This document shows, piece by piece, positions 15,147-20,491 of a stretch of DNA of 20,491 bases (position 1 is its first letter; each line of letters opens with the position of its first letter). Location of the stretch: positions 1-20,491 of the forward strand of contig CAXXNZ010000016.1 of assembly GCA_963676075.2 (NCBI GenBank). The letters are read 5' to 3'. Under the pieces are notes generated by a model that saw nothing but the letters and a program-made list of their open reading frames with translations, searched no databases and was not told the origin of the DNA. The stretch comes from JAHJQZ01 sp963676075. GTDB lineage: Bacteria > Pseudomonadota > Alphaproteobacteria > Rhizobiales > Devosiaceae. Both the position numbers and the translations under genes were made by a program.

Positions 15147-15496
15147 GCGAGATTGCCATGTTCACCGGCTTCATCCTGATCCTGATGGGTCTTTACGGGG
15201 CGCTGACCCATCGCGACATCATCCGCATGATCGTCGGCTTCACCATCGCCGACGCCGGGGTCAACATCGTCCTGGTCTCGGTCGGCATGATGGCCGGGCG
15301 CACCGCGCCGATCCTCGACGTCATCGCGCCGGCTGACGCCGCAGCGGCGATCATCGATCCGGTGCCGCAGGCGCTGGTGCTGACCGCCATCGTCATCGGC
15401 CTCGGCATCACCGCTCTCATGCTGGCCTATGCCTACAGGCTGTTCCGCTTCCGCGGCAGCCTCGACATCTCCGAGTTCAGGGATCTCAAATGGTAA
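15143..15496 (+). CDS. mrpC: MrpC/NuoK-like membrane subunit (MbxG position)
   Basis: This 117-residue protein with three membrane helices belongs to the NuoK/MnhC family. Conserved features are GLYGALTHRDIIRMIVGFTIADAGVN in helices 1-2 and DPVPQALVLTAIVIGLGITA in helix 3, the latter a hallmark of MrpC. NuoK-type subunits carry part of the proton half-channel. It overlaps the previous gene by ATGA and the next large antiporter gene by 7 bases. Confidence 0.9.
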   Translation: MSEIAMFTGFILILMGLYGALTHRDIIRMIVGFTIADAGVNIVLVSVGMMAGRTAPILDVIAPADAAAAIIDPVPQALVLTAIVIGLGITALMLAYAYRLFRFRGSLDISEFRDLKW

Positions 15497-18400
15497 GCGC
15501 GCTCTATATCATCGTCGCGGGCCTTGGCGGCGCTTTCGCCCTTGGGTTGTTCCGCGAAGACAAGAAGCAGGCGGCTTTCCTTGCCACGCTCCTGATCCTT
15601 GCCTTCATGAGCCTTGTCGCTCTCGGCTGGACCGTGGCGCTCGCCACCGGCGCTGCCGCGCCTTTTGACATCATCACCGCCGGCACACAGCCGCCCTTCG
15701 CCATCAATCTGAGGCTCGGTCTTGCCGAAGCGGTCGTGCTCTCGGTCGTCACCGGCACGGGCCTGTTCTCGGCCGTCTTCATGCGCGACGCGCTGATCGA
15801 ACACGGCCAGCGCGCCATGGCGGTGCTGCTGGTGCTGATCATGGCACTTTCTGGCCTCGTCATGACGCGCGACGTCTTCAACATGTTCGTCTTCATCGAG
15901 CTGATCGTCATCGCCTCGGCGGGCATGGTGCTTTTGAACGACAACCTCAACGCCGTTGCCGCCGGGTTCAAATATCTCGTCATCTCGCAGGTGATCTCGA
16001 TCCTTTTGCTGATCGGCATCATTTTCGTCTACCACGCCAATGGCTCGCTCAATATCGACGACATCGCGGCGACCCCGCTCGGCTTCACCGGCCCGTCGCT
16101 GGCCATTTTCCTGGTGCTGATTGCGCTTCTGCTCGAATTGAAGCCCTTCCCGGCCAACGGCTGGGCGCTCGATATCTACGAGGCGGCCAACCCCGGTTTC
16201 TCGGCGATCTTTTCCGCTGCGTCCGGCACGGCGGCGCTGTTCGCAGCTGACAAGCTGTTTGCCGCGGCAGGTTCGGACTGGCTGATCCTTGCAACCTTCG
16301 TCGGCCTTTTCACCTTCGTCGGCGCCAATGTGCTGGCGCTCAGCCAGAACAATGACCGGCGCCTGCTCGGCTATTCCTCGGTTGGCCAGATCGGTCTGGC
16401 GCTCGTGGTCATCGGCCAGCGCGACATTCTCGGCGACAGTTTCCTGTACGTCGCCGGCGGCATCGTCCTGACCCACGCCGTCGCCAAGGCCGGGTTGTTC
16501 TACCTGTCGAACTGCGTCCCTGGCCGCAACATCGTCGACTGGGCAGCCTTGCGGCGCATGCCGGTGCTGATCTTCGCCTTCGCCGTGTTCATCGCCATGC
16601 TGATCGGCCTGCCGCCCTTCCCCGGCTTTTACGCCAAATGGGATCTGGCCCATACGCTCGCTGCCGCCGACCGGCTGCCGGTGCTCGGCCTGATCCTTGT
16701 CGGCACATTGATCGAAGCGGGCTATATGTTCCGCTGGTTCGGCTATGCGCTGAAGCGCGATTACGCCGAAGGCATCCGGCTGCTCGCCGCTCCGAACAAG
16801 GGCATTGCCATCGCCGCCGCCCTGATCGCCGGCTGGGCTCTGGGCTATGTCTGGGGTGACCTCAGCGGCAACGTCAACCTGCTGACTGCCGTGCCGATCC
16901 TGTTCGCGCTGGCCTTCATCCCGCTCGACTTCCTGCCGGCCTGGGTCAAGAACGTCTTCGCCATCGCCGGGCTCTGCGTCTGGTTCTTCATCCGCATGCC
17001 GGTCTACGATCCGATGCAGATGCTGTTCGCGGCGATCATGCTGATCGGCGGCGCCGTGGTGTTTCTGGCCTCCTTCGCCTTCACCGATGGCGGCAAGCGT
17101 ATCGGGTTCTATGCCCCGGCCATGCTGATGTATGCCGGCCTGGCGCTGCTGGTCGAAGCCCAGACCTCGTTCGGATTCTTCGCCGCCTGGGAAATGCTGA
17201 CCATCGGTTCCTACTTCCTCATCCTGAGGGGCAAGCTCTCCGAACCGCATGCACTGAGCTACATCCTATTTTCGCTCGGCGGCGCCTTTGCGCTTTTGTT
17301 CGGCTTCGCGCTCGCTTCCGGTGGCGTCCAGCCCTTCGCGCTCGATGGTCTCGCCGAGGTCTCGGCCAATGCCGCGCCCTGGGTGTTCGTGCTCTTGGCC
17401 ATCGGCTTCATGACCAAGACGGCGTCGATGGGCTTCCACATCTGGCTGCCCGGCGCCCATGCCGAGGCGGAGACTGACGTGTCGCCGATGGTTTCGGGCA
17501 TCCTGCTCAAGGCCGGGCTGTTTGGCCTGTTCGTTCTTTTGACTCACATGGGGCACCAGACGCTTTACGGCATTGAGCTGACCCGGGTGCTTGTGTGGAT
17601 CGGCGCGCTCTCCGCCTTCATCGGCGCCGTGCTCGCCATCTTCCAGGAGGATGCCAAGCGCCTGCTCGCCTATTCGTCGATTTCGCAAATGGGCTACGCC
17701 GTCTTCGGTCTGGCGCTGATGAACCATCTCGGCTGGCTGATGGCGCTGATGTTCGTCATCAATCACTATGTCTACAAGTCGATGCTCTTTCTGGCCGTCG
17801 GCGGCGTCTACAAGCGCACCCACACCAAGCTGATGTATCAGATGGGCGGTCTCATCACGCTGATGCCGTTCACCTTCGTCTCGGTTCTGGTCGGTATCAT
17901 CGCCATGTCGGGCGTGCCGCCTCTCAGCGGTTTCGGCGGGCGCTGGATTTTCTACAACGCCATTCTCGAGAGTGCCGACAGGCTGCCGCTGATCCTGGTC
18001 TTCATGGCCGGTCCGGTCGGGTTCCTGTACCTGTTCCGGCTGATCCACACGATCTTTCTCGGCCAGCTCAAGGATGAGCATAGAAAGACCAAGGAAGCCC
18101 CGTTCTGGCTGGTGCTGCCGCAGATGATCTATGTGGTCTTCCTGATCGCCTTCGCCGCCCTGCCCGGCATGCTGCTGCAGAAAGTCGACGGCTATATCGG
18201 CACGCTGTTCAACGACCAGCCGCTGGTCTGGGGCGGTTGGGCCGGACGCGAGATCTTCTCGCAATATGGCTACTGGAACCCGGTGGCGATCTGGATCGTG
18301 ATCGTTGCGGTCTTCGTTACGGTCTTCCTGATCCTGATGGGCCTGAACCACAATGCCCAGAAGGTGAAGCAGTTCAACATCGTCTACTCGGCCGAACGTC

Positions 18401-18636
18401 CCTACAAACCGCAGACCACCCACTTCGCCTGGAACTTCTTCGCGCCCTACCGCAAGGCCATGGGCATGCTCGAGGCGCCGGTGGTCACCACGTTCTGGAC
18501 CGGAGTTACCGACGCGCTGTCCGGCACCGCCGCGTTCGGGCGCAAGCTCTACACCGGCAACGGCCAGACCTACGCCATCCACGTGCTGTTCTTCGTTGTC
18601 GCCACCTACCTGATCGCCATGGGAGGCGCGTCATGA
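15490..18636 (+). CDS. Double MrpD/NuoN-type antiporter subunit (H-H' fusion)
   Basis: This 1048-residue membrane protein contains two complete antiporter-like units in one chain. Unit 1 (about 1-480) has the TM5 Glu137 (MFVFIEL), TM7 Lys218 (ELKPFPANGW), NNDRRLLGYSSVGQIG and Lys333 (HAVAKAGLF). Unit 2 (about 500-950) has Glu568 (AAWEML), Lys643 in MTKTASMGFHIWLPGAHAEAE, Lys674, EDAKRLLAYSSISQMG and Lys763. These are the Glu/Lys residues that carry protons in NuoL, M and N. A last C-terminal part (about 950-1048) adds a soluble stretch and a final helix (IHVLFFVVATYLIA). Archaeal Mbx/Mbs has two adjacent genes, H and H', at this spot. The frame is open throughout, so it is a true fusion or a stop lost between genes. 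Confidence 0.92.
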   Translation: MVSALYIIVAGLGGAFALGLFREDKKQAAFLATLLILAFMSLVALGWTVALATGAAAPFDIITAGTQPPFAINLRLGLAEAVVLSVVTGTGLFSAVFMRDALIEHGQRAMAVLLVLIMALSGLVMTRDVFNMFVFIELIVIASAGMVLLNDNLNAVAAGFKYLVISQVISILLLIGIIFVYHANGSLNIDDIAATPLGFTGPSLAIFLVLIALLLELKPFPANGWALDIYEAANPGFSAIFSAASGTAALFAADKLFAAAGSDWLILATFVGLFTFVGANVLALSQNNDRRLLGYSSVGQIGLALVVIGQRDILGDSFLYVAGGIVLTHAVAKAGLFYLSNCVPGRNIVDWAALRRMPVLIFAFAVFIAMLIGLPPFPGFYAKWDLAHTLAAADRLPVLGLILVGTLIEAGYMFRWFGYALKRDYAEGIRLLAAPNKGIAIAAALIAGWALGYVWGDLSGNVNLLTAVPILFALAFIPLDFLPAWVKNVFAIAGLCVWFFIRMPVYDPMQMLFAAIMLIGGAVVFLASFAFTDGGKRIGFYAPAMLMYAGLALLVEAQTSFGFFAAWEMLTIGSYFLILRGKLSEPHALSYILFSLGGAFALLFGFALASGGVQPFALDGLAEVSANAAPWVFVLLAIGFMTKTASMGFHIWLPGAHAEAETDVSPMVSGILLKAGLFGLFVLLTHMGHQTLYGIELTRVLVWIGALSAFIGAVLAIFQEDAKRLLAYSSISQMGYAVFGLALMNHLGWLMALMFVINHYVYKSMLFLAVGGVYKRTHTKLMYQMGGLITLMPFTFVSVLVGIIAMSGVPPLSGFGGRWIFYNAILESADRLPLILVFMAGPVGFLYLFRLIHTIFLGQLKDEHRKTKEAPFWLVLPQMIYVVFLIAFAALPGMLLQKVDGYIGTLFNDQPLVWGGWAGREIFSQYGYWNPVAIWIVIVAVFVTVFLILMGLNHNAQKVKQFNIVYSAERPYKPQTTHFAWNFFAPYRKAMGMLEAPVVTTFWTGVTDALSGTAAFGRKLYTGNGQTYAIHVLFFVVATYLIAMGGAS

Positions 18637-19538
18637 GTTTCGATTGGATCCAGATTGCCTGGGCGCTCCTGACGATCTTCATCGTCTTCAACTACGGGAT
18701 GATCATGACCGCCGTGGTCCAGAAGATCGGCGCCCGCGTCGGCGGCCGCTACGGCATCCCCGTCTGGCAGAACTACATCGACCTCATCAAGAACTTCTCC
18801 CTGAGAACCAAGATCAATCACGGGGTGATGTACTACCTCGGACCGGTCTTCCGCCTGACCGGCGGTATCGGGCTGCTGCTGTTCGTGCCGACGATCTTCG
18901 GCTCGGAGATGTTCCAGAATTTCTCCTATGCCGGCGACCTGATCCTGGCTCTGTATTTCGTCTTTTTCGGCACGCTCGGCATGGCGCTCGGCGCCGGTGA
19001 ATCCGGGCATCCGCATTCGGCGATCGGCGTGTCGCGCGGGCTTTCCCAGGTGACGATGGCGGAACTGCCGTTGGCGCTCGGTGTCTATGCCATGTCGGTC
19101 CATTACGGCACGCTCGACATCACCAATATCGTTGCCGCACAGCAGGGCTCGATCTTCAACTGGACGCTGTTCACCATGCCGCTGGCGACGCTGGCCGCGC
19201 TGTTCGCCTATGTCGGCACGATGATGCGCTCGCCGTTCGATGTGGTGCTGGCGCCGCAGGAAATCCCGATCGGTCCGCCGACCGAATACCACTCGGCCTA
19301 TCTGGCGCTGATGCAGACCAACCGGGTGCTGTTCCCGGTCGCCAAGACCGTCATCTACATGAACCTGTTCTTCGGCGGCGCCTCCAACTGGTTCGAATTC
19401 GCGATCAAGGTCTTCGCCCTCTACATGATCCCGGTGATCATCGGGGTCGTGCATCCGCGCTTCCGCGTCGAGCAATCCATCCGCTTCTTCATGAAATGGG
19501 GGCTGCCCGTGGGTGTCCTCGCCATCCTCCTGGTGTGA
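18633..19538 (+). CDS. NuoH/MbxM-like membrane subunit
   Basis: This 301-residue protein of the complex I subunit 1 / hydrogenase subunit C family has about eight membrane helices. It couples the peripheral arm to the ion-pumping arm. The early cytoplasmic block QKIGARVGGRYGIPVWQNYI followed by DLIKNFS is the hydrogenase-style version of the NuoH motif. Acidic residues Glu144 (TMAELPL), Glu210 and Glu218 (APQEIPIGPPTEYH) match the family's charged loops. In complex I operons nuoH follows nuoG; here it directly follows the antiporter gene with an ATGA overlap, as mbxM does in Mbx/Mbs. A quinone cannot be assumed as acceptor, since group 4 hydrogenases and Mbx share this subunit. Confidence 0.9.
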   Translation: MSFDWIQIAWALLTIFIVFNYGMIMTAVVQKIGARVGGRYGIPVWQNYIDLIKNFSLRTKINHGVMYYLGPVFRLTGGIGLLLFVPTIFGSEMFQNFSYAGDLILALYFVFFGTLGMALGAGESGHPHSAIGVSRGLSQVTMAELPLALGVYAMSVHYGTLDITNIVAAQQGSIFNWTLFTMPLATLAALFAYVGTMMRSPFDVVLAPQEIPIGPPTEYHSAYLALMQTNRVLFPVAKTVIYMNLFFGGASNWFEFAIKVFALYMIPVIIGVVHPRFRVEQSIRFFMKWGLPVGVLAILLV

Positions 19539-19542
19539 TCCG

Positions 19543-20229
19543 ATGAAACACGATCCCAAGTTCAAAAAAGTCGAAGCCGAGTTCCCGCTGCGCGAGGAAA
19601 TGCGCAAGCGCACGATCGAGACGCCTGACGGCCAGACCATCGAGATCGACCCGCTCAAGGATTATTTCTGCGACGCAGTCCCGAAGGTTCACCCCAAGGC
19701 CTATTCCAAGATCGTCGAGGATTTCTACAACTGGGCCCGGGCCGAAAGCCTGTGGATACTCGGGTTCGGCACCGGCTGCGGGGCCATCGAGATGCGGCCA
19801 CTGATGACGCCGCGCTTCGACGCCTATCGCTACGGCATCCAGTGGCGGCCGACGCCGCGCCAATCGAACCTGTTGATGATCTCGGGCTATTTGTCGGTGA
19901 AGACCCTCAAGCGCGCCATCCGCTCCTACGAGCAGATGCAGGGGCCCAAATACGTCATGGGTCTGGGGTCCTGCACCATCAATGGTGGCATGTACTGGGA
20001 CAGCTACAACACCATCAAGCGGCTGGACGATTACCTGCCGGTCGACATGTACATCACCGGCTGCATGCCGCGCCCCGAAGCGCTGCTTTCCGGCTTCGTC
20101 GAGCTGAAAAAGATCATCAAGGCCGGCAAGGGCGAAGGCGCCAACCTCTATGCCGAGAATTTTGCCCAGTACAAGGCCAACCAGAAGGCCGTGATCAAGG
20201 ACTGGGACATGCCGGAATACTCATGGTGA
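19543..20229 (+). CDS. NuoB/MbxJ-like iron-sulfur subunit with altered cluster ligands
   Basis: This 228-residue protein of the NuoB / hydrogenase small subunit family should hold the last [4Fe-4S] cluster of the peripheral arm. Conserved segments are GFGTGCGAIEM (residues 74-84), YVMGLGSCTINGGMY (137-151) and YITGCMPRPEALL (170-182). Cys79, Cys144 and Cys174 match three N2-cluster ligands of complex I. The second of the two adjacent cysteines is Gly80, and there is no CxxC of the hydrogenase type; the only other cysteine near is Cys43. I chose the ATG at 19543, 4 bp after the previous stop, over a GTG at 19513 that lies inside the nuoH-like gene, though no strong ribosome site is visible. 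The N-terminal 60 residues are a family-specific extension. Confidence 0.9.
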   Translation: MKHDPKFKKVEAEFPLREEMRKRTIETPDGQTIEIDPLKDYFCDAVPKVHPKAYSKIVEDFYNWARAESLWILGFGTGCGAIEMRPLMTPRFDAYRYGIQWRPTPRQSNLLMISGYLSVKTLKRAIRSYEQMQGPKYVMGLGSCTINGGMYWDSYNTIKRLDDYLPVDMYITGCMPRPEALLSGFVELKKIIKAGKGEGANLYAENFAQYKANQKAVIKDWDMPEYSW

Positions 20230-20491
20230 GCATGATGAAAAACCTGATCGCCCGCCTGAAAAAACACTACAAGCTGACCGAGCCGGTCTACCAGCGCGCC
20301 GACCTGACCTTTGTCACGGTCCGGCAGGACGAGTTGCGCTCGCTGCTTGTCGAGTTGCGCGACAAGGAGGGCTTCACCCACCTGGTTCTGCTGACCGCCG
20401 TCGACTGGCTCGAGGACGCCAAATTCCAGCTGAGCTACATGCTCAACAACCGGCCGGCCAACCAGACCCTGACGCTCAGGGTCATGCTCGA
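20223..20491 (+). CDS. NuoC/MbxK-like subunit, cut by window end
   Basis: The first 89 residues of a complex I 30-kDa / hydrogenase-type subunit are present. The segments FVTVRQDELRSLLVELRD and FTHLVLLTAVDWLEDAKFQLSYML match the NuoC core. The frame runs to the window edge. The start could be the ATG at 20223 (overlapping the previous stop by 7 bases) or the ATG-ATG at 20232/20235. NuoC-like subunits bind the NuoB- and NuoD-like subunits in the peripheral arm, so a NuoD-like catalytic subunit gene is expected next. Confidence 0.85.
   Translation, partial: MVSMMKNLIARLKKHYKLTEPVYQRADLTFVTVRQDELRSLLVELRDKEGFTHLVLLTAVDWLEDAKFQLSYMLNNRPANQTLTLRVML

Noticed and set aside
15433..17250. 605-codon open frame on the minus strand
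   Set aside because: It lies antisense to the double antiporter gene, is rich in Asp, Glu, Gln, Arg and His in shadow-frame fashion and shows no domain.
17266..18582. 438-codon open frame on the minus strand
   Set aside because: Antisense shadow of the second antiporter unit, with the same low-complexity composition and no recognisable family.
13106..18636. Ordinary Mrp Na+/H+ antiporter operon
   Set aside because: There is no full MrpA, the order is E-F-G-D'-E'B-C-DD, and nuoH-, nuoB- and nuoC-like genes follow in the same overlapping operon.

Overview
The window is high-GC DNA from an alphaproteobacterium, most likely a Hyphomicrobiales (Rhizobiales) relative. This is inferred from the Agrobacterium-style lacEFGZK gene order, the codon usage and the protein styles; no rRNA or other marker gene is present. 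It holds three functional blocks and one lone enzyme gene.

Block 1 (169-4286) is a nickel uptake locus. On the minus strand lies an ECF-type transporter operon, nikK-nikM-nikL-nikQ-nikO, whose genes overlap by ATGA or nearly touch. On the plus strand the divergent regulator gene nikR faces it across a 238-bp gap. That gap holds a near-perfect copy of the E. coli NikR operator (GTATGA-N16-TCATAA). nikK, nikM and nikR are intact. nikL, nikQ and nikO are each split by frameshifts (four lesions, three at or next to short G/C runs), so the transporter is either decaying or affected by local sequence errors. The NikR protein lacks all four high-affinity nickel ligands known from E. coli NikR but has a histidine-rich C-terminus.

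A REP-like inverted-repeat element (4323-4425) separates nikR from block 2. Block 2 (4442-12044, minus strand) is a sugar ABC importer with a family 2 glycoside hydrolase, in the order lacI-type regulator, binding protein, two permeases, GH2 enzyme, ATPase. This is the lacEFGZK arrangement described for lactose use in Agrobacterium radiobacter. A sigma70-like promoter with an overlapping LacI-family operator lies before the binding-protein gene, and two strong hairpins follow that gene. A GNAT acetyltransferase gene (12200-12781) stands alone.

A 324-bp gap rich in perfect palindromes precedes block 3 (13106 to the window end, plus strand). This is a tightly overlapping operon encoding MrpE-, MrpF-, MrpG-, MbhD-, MbhE/MrpB-, MrpC-like proteins, a 1048-residue fusion of two MrpD/NuoN-type antiporter subunits, then NuoH-, NuoB- and NuoC-like subunits, the last cut by the window edge. 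It is neither a plain Mrp antiporter nor complex I. The gene order matches the archaeal membrane-bound Mbx/Mbs complex (A B C D F G H H' M J K ...), so it is probably an ion-pumping, ferredoxin-linked type of respiratory complex in an alphaproteobacterium. Its NuoB-like subunit has Gly in place of the second of the two adjacent cysteines that bind cluster N2 in complex I. This is the most interesting system in the window; its catalytic subunit should lie just past the right edge.
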